From Oscillospiraceae bacterium (lineage in GTDB: Bacteria; Bacillota; Clostridia; Oscillospirales; Oscillospiraceae): 5,242 nucleotides of DNA. Location: positions 1 through 5,242 of the forward strand of contig JAFVWG010000279.1 of the NCBI GenBank assembly GCA_017501805.1, in the 5' to 3' direction. A program made the translations under genes and the position numbers. Below, piece after piece: positions 1 through 5,242 of this stretch. Positions within the stretch are counted from its first letter, which is position 1. Each line of letters opens with the position of its first letter. The notes below the pieces were generated by a model. It worked only from the letters and a program-made list of their open reading frames with translations, was not told the origin of the DNA and searched no databases.

Positions 1-135
1 GGGATACGCAATGGGAACAAAGCACAAGAACAGCACACAGCAAATTGCCGCAAATCCGAAAGCATCATAAAAAACCGAAAGCCCGCGCGGTCTGTTGCGA
101 TAGAATTTTTTCTTGTCGGAGACGGTGTTCCCCAT
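1..135 (-). CDS. N-terminus of an unidentified membrane protein (partial)
   Basis: I do not recognise this protein. Only its first 45 codons are present; the rest lies beyond the left edge of the window. The start is the ATG whose complement is at 133-135. It has AGGAGG (complement at 143-148) with a 7-base spacer, whereas another ATG five bases upstream, in a different frame, is only 2 bases from that site. The protein begins MGNTVSDKKK and stays basic to about residue 18 (several Lys and Arg). A hydrophobic stretch then runs from about residue 25 to the edge, rich in Ala, Ile, Cys, Val, Leu and Phe. This fits a cytoplasmic basic N-terminus followed by a first membrane segment, with the N-terminus inside by the positive-inside rule. 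It has its own promoter and lies beyond the copA terminator, so it is probably a separate transcription unit. Its function cannot be inferred. Confidence 0.62.
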   Translation of the reverse strand, partial: MGNTVSDKKKFYRNRPRGLSVFYDAFGFAAICCVLFLCFVPIAYP

Positions 136-192
136 CTCATTCCCTCCTGACGTTGATCGGATTCCACCCCGAGTCACGTGGATACACACTTT

Positions 193-221
193 ATTATAAT
201 GAATTATTTCAAAACAGTCAA
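193..221 (-). promoter_or_regulatory. Sigma-A-type promoter for the left-edge gene
   Basis: Read on the minus strand, a -35 box TTGACT (complement at 216-221) is followed after exactly 17 bases by a perfect -10 box TATAAT (complement at 193-198). Transcription would start near 186, giving a leader of about 50 bases before the ATG at 135. The -35 box is 5/6 and the -10 box 6/6 to the housekeeping consensus, so strong constitutive expression is plausible. The surrounding DNA is AT-rich, unlike the neighbouring coding DNA. Confidence 0.8.
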
Positions 222-240
222 CATAGCGCCCCAACAAAAT

Positions 241-277
241 AAAATACTGCGATCGCGCGAAGCGACCGCAGTATTTT
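241..277 (-). terminator. Intrinsic terminator of copA
   Basis: Two 16-base arms (241-256 and 262-277) enclose a 5-base loop. The one imperfect pair (252 with 266) is A-C on the plus strand but a U-G wobble in minus-strand RNA, so the hairpin is better formed in the copA transcript. It lies 9 bases past the copA stop codon. The distal arm ends in TTTT and is followed by ATTTTG, a short U-rich tail. The closing part of the stem is A-U rich, so the last paired bases may themselves form part of the U-tract. Confidence 0.82.
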
Positions 278-286
278 CGGCTTTCT

Positions 287-481
287 TCAGATCACGCGCG
301 CCTCATACCCGGCAGCCTTTACAGCCTCGACCAGTGCCGCGGCATCTCCGCCGGAGACGTACGCCTCTCCTTTTTCCAGATCGACTGTCACTTCCGTCAC
401 GCCGGTAACGGCGCGCAGCGCCTGCTCCACGTGCGCCTTGCAGTGTGCGCACATCATTCCCGTAATGCTCAGTTTGATCAT
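287..481 (-). CDS. Possible nested CopZ-like copper chaperone made by internal initiation
   Basis: The last 64 codons of copA begin with an in-frame ATG (complement at 479-481) preceded by a full GAGGAGG. Initiation here would give a free protein starting MIKLSITGMMCAHC and ending AAGYEARVI. This is a complete beta-alpha-beta-beta-alpha-beta metal-binding fold with the CxxC copper ligands, close to the roughly 68-residue length of stand-alone CopZ proteins. CopZ carries Cu(I) to CopA and to copper-sensing regulators. Seen directly: the domain boundary, the ATG and the ribosome binding site coincide. Inferred: that ribosomes initiate here. The alternative is that the domain exists only as the C-terminus of the pump and that the Glu-Glu-Glu codons mimic a Shine-Dalgarno sequence by chance. 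Confidence 0.42.
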   Translation of the reverse strand: MIKLSITGMMCAHCKAHVEQALRAVTGVTEVTVDLEKGEAYVSGGDAAALVEAVKAAGYEARVI

Positions 482-2758
482 ATTGTTTTCCTCCTCGGTT
501 TTTGTATTTTCATTTACAGGCTCTCCCTTTTCCTGCGACGGGCGGAAACGCCGCAGCCGCAGTGCGTTGGATACAACGCAGAAGGAGCTCAGGCTCATCG
601 CCGCCGCGCCCAACATCGGGCTGAGCTTCAGTCCGAACGGCAGATACAAAACACCCGCCGCGATGGGAATTCCGATCAGGTTGTAGAAAAACGCCCAGAA
701 GAGGTTCATCCGGATATTCCGCAGCACAGCGCGGCTCAGCTCCACGCCGCCGCATACATCCAGCGGATCCGAGCGCATCAGTACCACATCCGCGGACTCG
801 ATCGCGACGTCCGTACCCGCGCCGATCGCAACACCGACGTCCGCACGGGTCAAAGCGGGCGCGTCGTTGACGCCGTCGCCCACCATACAGACCTTTCTTC
901 CCTCCGCCTGCAGAGCACGGATCTTCTGTTCTTTCTCCTGCGGCAGGACTTCCGCCAGTACCTCGTCCACACCGAGGCGTTTTCCGATCACTTCTGCCGC
1001 CGCGCGGTTGTCACCGGTCAGAAGATACGTGCGCAGACCCATCCGCCGCAGCGCTTTGATCGCCTGCGCGGCGTTTTTCTTTTCTCTGTCCGCTGCGGCG
1101 ATCACGCCGAGAGATTCACCCGACGCCTTTGCAAAATACAGCAGCGTTTTTCCCTCCGCCGCAAGGGTCTGTCCCGAGACGCAGGAAACGCCGTTCTCTT
1201 CCATAAACGCGCGGTTTCCCGCAAGATAGCGCACGCCGTCGACCGTTGCGGCAACACCGCGCCCCGGAACAGCGCGGAAATCCTCTGCCGGCGGGATCGT
1301 GATCTTCTCCTCTTCCGCCTTTTCCAGCACCGCAGAGGCAAGCGGATGCTCCGATCCGCGCTCGATCGCCGCAGCAACCGTCAGAAGTTCCCGCTCAGTA
1401 ATATTTTCCGGCAGCAGATCCGTCACGAAGGGCTTGCCCTCCGTCAGCGTGCCGGTCTTGTCCATCACCACCGCATCGACGTGTCCGAGATGCTCCAGCG
1501 CCTCCGCCGAGCGGAAGAGAATACCGGAGCCGGCTCCCTGTCCCGTTCCGACCATAACGGAGACCGGCGTGGCAAGTCCGAGCGCGCAGGGGCAGGAGAT
1601 GACCAACACCGCAATGGCGTTGGAGAGCGCAAAGGAAAAGGGATACCCTGCCAGCAGCCACACGATGGCGGTCACGAGAGAAATGCCCATCACGACCGGC
1701 ACGAACACGCCGGAGATACGGTCTGCCAGACGGGAAATAGGCGCTTTGGAGCTGCCCGCTTCCTCGACCAGCCGAATGATGCCCGCGAAGGTCGTGTCCT
1801 CACCGACGCGCTCCGCGCGGAGCTTCAGAAAACCGCCGCCGTTGATCGCCGCGGCGTCCACACGGTCGCCGGGACCTTTTTCCACAGGAATGCTCTCGCC
1901 GGTGAGCGCGCTGCTGTCAATGGAGGAAACGCCCTCCAGAACCACGCCGTCCACGGGTACGCTCTGCCCCGGTCGCAGGAGCACGGTGTCTCCCACAACG
2001 ACATCCGCAACGGGAACGATCCGCTCTTCTCCGTCCCGAAGGACACAGGCGGTCTTGGGCGAAAGATCGAGCAGCTTCTCGATCGCGCGTCCCGTTCTGC
2101 CCTTCGCGCGCGTTTCAAGATATTTTCCCACGGTCACAAGCGTCAGGATCATCGCGGACGATTCAAAATACAGCTCATGCGTCAGCTCCGCCGCACTCTC
2201 TCCCGCCGTGACGCATCCCACAATACGCGCAGTCGTATAGAGGCTGTAGACCAGCCCCGCCGCCGAGCCGACGGCGATCAGCGAGTCCATATTCGGCGCG
2301 CCGTGCAGAAGATTTCCGAAGCCCCGCGTATAATACCCCCCGTTCAAAAAGAGGACCGGGATCGTCAGGATCAGCTGCGCCGCCGCCAGCGCAAGGGGAT
2401 TTTGCAGCACGGCAGGCTGCGGCAGGCCAAACATCCGCCCCATAGCCACATACATCAAAATCAGCAAAAAGGCGGCGGACAGCACGATCCTGCGGCGCAT
2501 TGCGGAAAGCTCCTTCGCCTGCGTCTCGTGCAGATCCTTCCTCGTCCCCTTTGCCGGAGACGCACCGTAGCCCGCTTCCTCGACCGCACGAATGATCGTC
2601 TCCGTTCCGCAGACGGTCTCGTCGTAGACCACCGTCATGGACGCCGAGAGCAGATTCACCGCCGCCGAGCGCACGCCCGGGATTTTTTTCGTGACCGCTT
2701 CCACGCGTGCCGAGCACGCGGAGCAGGTCATACCGCTGATATCAAATTTCTGTTTCAT
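287..2758 (-). CDS. copA: Cu(I)-exporting P1B-type ATPase with C-terminal CopZ-like domain
   Basis: An inner-membrane pump that exports Cu(I) from the cytoplasm at the cost of ATP. In order, the 823-residue protein has: an N-terminal heavy-metal-associated domain (about 3-65) with GMTCSAC (Cys12, Cys15); four membrane helices (about 90-107, 120-138, 157-177, 196-212); the actuator domain with TGES (286-289); two helices (about 348-370, 376-399) carrying the ion-binding CPC (389-391); the phosphorylation site DKTGT (Asp433); the nucleotide-domain HP pair (471-472); GDGVND (627-632); and two last helices with YN (692-693) and MSLSS (721-725). CPC plus YN plus MxxSS is the P1B-1 signature, which specifies Cu(I) rather than Zn, Cd or Co. 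A charged linker (about 738-759) joins a second metal-binding domain (760-823) with GMMCAHC (Cys770, Cys773). The ATG has AGGAGG (complement at 2768-2773) with a 9-base spacer. All catalytic motifs are intact. The pump lacks the usual tandem N-terminal metal-binding pair, and the chaperone-like domain is at the C-terminus instead. No copper regulator gene is adjacent. Confidence 0.96.
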   Translation of the reverse strand: MKQKFDISGMTCSACSARVEAVTKKIPGVRSAAVNLLSASMTVVYDETVCGTETIIRAVEEAGYGASPAKGTRKDLHETQAKELSAMRRRIVLSAAFLLILMYVAMGRMFGLPQPAVLQNPLALAAAQLILTIPVLFLNGGYYTRGFGNLLHGAPNMDSLIAVGSAAGLVYSLYTTARIVGCVTAGESAAELTHELYFESSAMILTLVTVGKYLETRAKGRTGRAIEKLLDLSPKTACVLRDGEERIVPVADVVVGDTVLLRPGQSVPVDGVVLEGVSSIDSSALTGESIPVEKGPGDRVDAAAINGGGFLKLRAERVGEDTTFAGIIRLVEEAGSSKAPISRLADRISGVFVPVVMGISLVTAIVWLLAGYPFSFALSNAIAVLVISCPCALGLATPVSVMVGTGQGAGSGILFRSAEALEHLGHVDAVVMDKTGTLTEGKPFVTDLLPENITERELLTVAAAIERGSEHPLASAVLEKAEEEKITIPPAEDFRAVPGRGVAATVDGVRYLAGNRAFMEENGVSCVSGQTLAAEGKTLLYFAKASGESLGVIAAADREKKNAAQAIKALRRMGLRTYLLTGDNRAAAEVIGKRLGVDEVLAEVLPQEKEQKIRALQAEGRKVCMVGDGVNDAPALTRADVGVAIGAGTDVAIESADVVLMRSDPLDVCGGVELSRAVLRNIRMNLFWAFFYNLIGIPIAAGVLYLPFGLKLSPMLGAAAMSLSSFCVVSNALRLRRFRPSQEKGEPVNENTKTEEENNMIKLSITGMMCAHCKAHVEQALRAVTGVTEVTVDLEKGEAYVSGGDAAALVEAVKAAGYEARVI
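479..496 (-). promoter_or_regulatory. In-frame internal ribosome binding site and ATG inside copA
   Basis: On the minus strand, GAGGAGG (complement at 490-496) is followed by the 8-base spacer AAAACAAT and then ATG. Match and spacing are as good as at the copA start itself (AGGAGG, 9 bases). The local DNA, roughly 481-517, is A-rich on the coding strand and AT-rich compared with the flanking coding sequence, so RNA structure there should be weak and the site accessible. It decides whether the C-terminal domain can also be made as a separate protein. Confidence 0.5.
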
Positions 2759-2780
2759 CTCTAAAATCCTCCTGTTGTTA

Positions 2781-2809
2781 ATTTTACCCCCTCAACCCTT
2801 GAAAGTCAA
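2781..2809 (-). promoter_or_regulatory. Promoter of copA
   Basis: On the minus strand, TTGACT (complement at 2804-2809) is followed after 17 bases by TAAAAT (complement at 2781-2786). The predicted start near 2774 lies immediately before the AGGAGG, so the leader would be only about 16 bases. The spacer is unusual, with GGG and GGGGG runs that end directly at the -10 box. G-tracts overlapping promoters occur in CsoR-type copper operators, but I see no clear two-fold symmetric site, so regulator binding is speculative. Confidence 0.75.
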
Positions 2810-2829
2810 CGAAACAGCGCGTTTTCCTC

Positions 2830-2858
2830 TTGTCAAAAAAGGGGGAATATGCTATACT
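2830..2858 (+). promoter_or_regulatory. Promoter of glnN
   Basis: TTGTCA (2830-2835) and TATACT (2853-2858) are separated by 17 bases, each 5/6 to the housekeeping consensus. Transcription would start near 2865, leaving a leader of about 45 bases. The leader contains only a small possible hairpin (GCAA 2883-2886 with TTGC 2890-2893) ahead of the ribosome binding site. I see no GlnR-type palindrome and no recognisable glutamine riboswitch. The -35 box lies 20 bases from the -35 box of the divergent copA promoter. Confidence 0.75.
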
Positions 2859-2909
2859 GTCCGCAAAATCGGGTAAGTTTTTGCAAGAATTGCCGAAGGA
2901 GGAACGACT

Positions 2910-5006
2910 ATGGACGTGAATCGCATCCCGGAACTGTTCGGAAGCCTTGTCTTCAACGAGCAGATGATGGAAAAATATGTTTCCGCACAGGCGTTTGCCG
3001 CGTGGAGTGAATGCATCCGCACCGGTCAGCCGCTCAGTCTGGAGGCTGCGGAAAGCATTGCCGACGGTATGAAGACCTGGGCGCTGGAAATGGGCGCCAC
3101 CCACTTTACGCACTGGTTCCAGCCGATGACGGGCATCACCGCGGAAAAGCACGACAGCTTTATCTCCCCGGTCAGCGGCGGAAAGATTCTGATGGAATTC
3201 TCCGGCAAGGAGCTCATCCGCGGAGAGTCCGACGCGTCTTCCTTCCCCTCGGGCGGTCTTCGTGCCACCTTCGAAGCCAGGGGCTATACTGCGTGGGATC
3301 CCACTTCGTTCGCCTTCCTCAAGGGCGGCACGCTCTGCATCCCCACGATCTTCTGCTCCTATTCGGGCGAGGCGCTGGATAAGAAAACGCCGCTGCTGCG
3401 CTCGATCGACTACCTCAGCCGCGAGGCTGTCCGCGTTCTGCGCCTGTTCGGCGACACCGAAACGCGGCGTGTGATTCCGCAGGTCGGCGCAGAGCAGGAG
3501 TACTTCCTTGTGGACAAGGAGCTCTTCGGCCGCCGTGAGGACCTGAAGCTCTGCGGCAGAACGCTCTTCGGCGCAAAGCCTCCCAAGGCGCAGGAGCTGG
3601 ACGACCACTACTACGGCGCGATCCGTCCGCGTGTTGCGGCGTTCATGGAGGATCTGGACGAAGAGCTCTGGCGTCTCGGCGTCCCCTCGAAGACCAAGCA
3701 CAACGAGGCCGCACCCGCGCAGCACGAGATGGCGCCGGTCTACACCGATGTCAACACCGCCTGCGACCACAACCAGATCACCATGGATATTATGAAGCGC
3801 GTGGCGGACCGCCACGGGCTCGTCTGCCTGCTGCACGAAAAGCCCTTTGCGGGCGTGAACGGCAGCGGCAAGCACAACAACTGGTCACTCGCCACGGACA
3901 CCGGAGAGAACCTCTTCAAGCCGGGCAAAACGCCCAGCAAGAACGCGCGCTTCCTCCTCTTCCTCGCCGCCTTTATGAAGGGCGTGGATGACTATCAGGA
4001 GCTGCTTCGCACCACCGTTGCCACGGCGGGCAACGACCACCGTCTCGGCGCGCTGGAAGCGCCTCCCGCCGTCGTGTCCATCTTCCTCGGCGAGGAGCTG
4101 GAAGCGATCCTGGACGCGATCGTGGGCGAAAAGGACTATGTCGAGCGCGCAAAGCAGACGCTCCGCATCGGCGTGGATATGTTGCCGCCCATCCCGCAGG
4201 ACAACACCGACCGCAACCGCACCTCCCCGATGGCGTTCACGGGCAACAAGTTCGAGTTCCGTATGCTCGGCTCGAGCCAGTCCATCGCAGGTCCGAACGT
4301 CGCGCTCAACACCATTATGGCGGAGGAGCTGCGTCAGTTCGCCGACGAGCTGGAGCAGGCCGAGGATTTCAACGACGCACTGCACAAGCTCATCCGCAGG
4401 ACCGTCGCGGAGCACCGCCGCATCCTCTTCGCAGGAAACGGCTATGACGATGCGTGGATCGCCGAGGCCGAACAGCGCGGACTTGCCAACCTCCGCAACA
4501 CCGCCGAGGCGCTGCCCGCCTTCGTGCTGGAGAAAAACGTTGCGCTCTTTGAGCGCTCCAATGTGCTCAGCCGGACCGAGATGTTCGCGCGGCACGAGAT
4601 CCATATGGAAAACTACTGCAAGGTCATCCGCATCGAGGCGAACACCCTCGTCGATATGGTGCAGAAGAATCTGCTGAACGCCGCCTCCGAGTACAGCGCG
4701 ACGCTTGCGCGCGCCGTCACGGATAAGCGCACGGCTCTGCCCGGCATCTCCTGCCGCGTGGAAGAAAGCCTTGCCGATGCGGTCAGCCTCCTCGGTCAGA
4801 CGCTGCTCGAGCAGAACGCAGACCTCAAGACCGCGCTGGAGACGATGTCGCCCACGCTCACCATTGAAGAGCAGATGCATTACTGCCGCGACCGCCTCTT
4901 CACCGCGATGTGCGCCGTCCGCGAAACGATCGACAAGCTTGAGGCGCTCATCCCGCCCAAATACTGGCCGTATCCGACCTACTACGACCTTCTGTTCTCT
5001 GTTTGA
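2910..5006 (+). CDS. glnN: Glutamine synthetase type III (GSIII)
   Basis: A cytoplasmic enzyme that joins ammonium to glutamate using ATP to give glutamine, the entry point of nitrogen assimilation. At 698 residues it has the length of the GSIII family (around 700) rather than GSI or GSII (roughly 350-470). Family features visible: the N-terminal GSIII region including FTHWFQPMTG (66-75); the metal- and substrate-binding GAEQEYFLVD (193-202); KHNEAAPAQHE (263-273), which supplies further acidic and His ligands; the GVNGSGKHNNWSL loop (315-327); the NDHRLGALEAPP segment (375-386); DRNRTSPMAFTGNKFEFR (434-451) with the conserved Arg and Glu residues; and the C-terminal PPKYWPYPTYYDLLF (682-696). 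The ATG has AAGGAGG (2896-2902) with a 7-base spacer. The gene has its own promoter and a strong terminator, so it is apparently monocistronic. No PII, amt or gltBD gene is nearby. All recognisable catalytic motifs are intact, with no sign of truncation. Confidence 0.97.
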   Translation: MDVNRIPELFGSLVFNEQMMEKYVSAQAFAAWSECIRTGQPLSLEAAESIADGMKTWALEMGATHFTHWFQPMTGITAEKHDSFISPVSGGKILMEFSGKELIRGESDASSFPSGGLRATFEARGYTAWDPTSFAFLKGGTLCIPTIFCSYSGEALDKKTPLLRSIDYLSREAVRVLRLFGDTETRRVIPQVGAEQEYFLVDKELFGRREDLKLCGRTLFGAKPPKAQELDDHYYGAIRPRVAAFMEDLDEELWRLGVPSKTKHNEAAPAQHEMAPVYTDVNTACDHNQITMDIMKRVADRHGLVCLLHEKPFAGVNGSGKHNNWSLATDTGENLFKPGKTPSKNARFLLFLAAFMKGVDDYQELLRTTVATAGNDHRLGALEAPPAVVSIFLGEELEAILDAIVGEKDYVERAKQTLRIGVDMLPPIPQDNTDRNRTSPMAFTGNKFEFRMLGSSQSIAGPNVALNTIMAEELRQFADELEQAEDFNDALHKLIRRTVAEHRRILFAGNGYDDAWIAEAEQRGLANLRNTAEALPAFVLEKNVALFERSNVLSRTEMFARHEIHMENYCKVIRIEANTLVDMVQKNLLNAASEYSATLARAVTDKRTALPGISCRVEESLADAVSLLGQTLLEQNADLKTALETMSPTLTIEEQMHYCRDRLFTAMCAVRETIDKLEALIPPKYWPYPTYYDLLFSV

Positions 5007-5013
5007 CAAACCG

Positions 5014-5052
5014 CAACGGGGCTGTTTCACCGCAGCCCCGTTGTTCTCTTTT
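5014..5052 (+). terminator. Intrinsic terminator of glnN
   Basis: A perfect 11-base-pair GC-rich stem (CAACGGGGCTG at 5014-5024 with its complement at 5033-5043) encloses an 8-base loop and is followed by the pyrimidine tail TTCTCTTTT (5044-5052). It starts 7 bases after the TGA stop. The tail is interrupted by two C residues, so some read-through is possible. Confidence 0.9.
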
Positions 5053-5060
5053 CGCTCAAA

Positions 5061-5125
5061 AAGCCTTCCCCTTGAGGGGAAGGTGTCGCCGGGCTTGCCC
5101 GGTGACGGATGAGGTGGACGCCTCA
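5061..5125. repeat. Composite palindromic intergenic element (three hairpins)
   Basis: Three inverted repeats are packed into about 62 bases. Hairpin 1 is CCTTCCCC (5064-5071), a TTGA loop, then GGGGAAGG (5076-5083), a perfect 8-base-pair stem. Hairpin 2 pairs 5085-5094 with 5097-5106 (GTCGCCGGGC with GCCCGGTGAC), 10 pairs including one G-U wobble, with a TT loop. Hairpin 3 pairs TGAGGT (5110-5115) with GCCTCA (5120-5125), 6 pairs including a wobble, with a GGAC loop. It lies wholly between the glnN terminator and the next gene's ribosome binding site. From memory, elements with a CCTTCCCC/GGGGAAGG hairpin, a second variable hairpin and a GACGGATGAGG tail are common between genes in Oscillospiraceae-like genomes. 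I cannot confirm copy number from this single copy. Confidence 0.6.
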
Positions 5126-5158
5126 CAAATACTCAACGAACAAAGGGAGGACCACTCC

Positions 5159-5242
5159 ATGCTTCTCACCCAAGCCACCCAAGCTGACTTCGCCCCCATT
5201 TGCGCCCTGTACCAGTCCGTGTGCGCCCAGATGGCGCAGGAC
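5159..5242 (+). CDS. N-terminus of a probable GNAT-family acetyltransferase (partial)
   Basis: Twenty-eight codons are present before the right edge. The ATG is preceded by GGGAGG (5145-5150) with an 8-base spacer. The protein begins MLLTQATQADFAPICALYQ and continues SVCAQMAQD. The pattern of Ala-Thr, Ala-Asp-Phe, Ile, Leu-Tyr and Val fits the first strand and helix of GNAT N-acyltransferases, which transfer an acyl group from acyl-CoA to an amine; the usual theme is a hydrophobic strand ending in A-T, then a D at the start of the helix. The acetyl-CoA-binding motif lies outside the window, so the assignment is tentative and the substrate unknown. No clear promoter is visible between the glnN terminator and this gene. 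It could be transcribed by read-through from glnN or from a promoter inside the palindromic element. Confidence 0.55.
   Translation, partial: MLLTQATQADFAPICALYQSVCAQMAQD

Noticed and set aside
163..182. A short inverted repeat TCCAC/GTGGA and the palindrome CACGTG in the leader of the left-edge gene.
   Set aside because: The arms are only 5-6 bases with a 10-base loop, which is within chance expectation for a region of this size.
45..408. Two short plus-strand open frames across the left intergenic region.
   Set aside because: They cover the copA terminator, the minus-strand promoter and parts of minus-strand genes, with no ribosome binding site or plausible protein composition.
2540..2600. 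A possible programmed frameshift after the N-terminal metal-binding domain of copA, as known in Escherichia coli.
   Set aside because: I found no slippery heptamer resembling the E. coli site and no obvious downstream structure. The frame reads straight through.
431..2764. A 777-codon open frame on the plus strand opposite copA.
   Set aside because: It is the antisense shadow of a gene with all P1B-ATPase motifs. Its translation is Arg-, His- and Gln-rich with no recognisable domain, as expected from GC-rich codon bias.
2859..2909. A glutamine riboswitch or GlnR operator in the glnN leader.
   Set aside because: The leader is only about 45 bases and shows one 4-base-pair hairpin. Neither the riboswitch core nor a TGT-N-A-type palindrome is present.
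2784..5126. Two long minus-strand open frames (2784-3875 and 3885-5126) opposite glnN.
   Set aside because: Both are antisense to an intact type III glutamine synthetase, give low-complexity Arg/Val/Leu-rich translations, and run through the glnN promoter or terminator region.

Overview
The window looks like chromosomal DNA of a GC-rich member of the Bacillota, most likely a gut-type Clostridia (Oscillospiraceae/Ruminococcaceae-like). This is an inference. It rests on strong AGGAGG-type ribosome binding sites before every gene, sigma-A-type promoters in AT-rich gaps, a type III glutamine synthetase, and an intergenic palindromic element of a style I recall from that group. No database search was possible.

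Layout from left to right. (1) Positions 1-135, minus strand: the first 45 codons of an unidentified protein with a basic N-terminus and a membrane segment. It has its own near-consensus promoter (193-221). (2) Positions 241-277: a hairpin terminator for the next minus-strand gene. (3) Positions 287-2758, minus strand: a complete P1B-1 Cu(I)-exporting ATPase (CopA) of 823 residues, with one N-terminal metal-binding domain and a CopZ-like domain fused in frame at the C-terminus. A consensus ribosome binding site and ATG sit exactly at the fusion joint, so a free 64-residue copper chaperone could be made from the same message. (4) Positions 2759-2909: a compact divergent promoter region serving copA (leftward) and the glutamine synthetase gene (rightward). 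(5) Positions 2910-5006, plus strand: a complete type III glutamine synthetase (GlnN, 698 residues), followed by a strong terminator (5014-5052). (6) Positions 5061-5125: a composite palindromic repeat with three hairpins. (7) Positions 5159-5242, plus strand: the first 28 codons of a probable GNAT acetyltransferase, cut by the window edge.

The genes do not form one pathway. CopA with its attached or separately translated chaperone forms a copper detoxification unit, and GlnN assimilates ammonium. They share only the divergent promoter region. No copper regulator (CsoR, CopY or CueR) and no nitrogen regulator gene lies in the window. I see no wholly new system. The most informative feature is the embedded CopZ start inside copA, followed by the palindromic repeat downstream of glnN.
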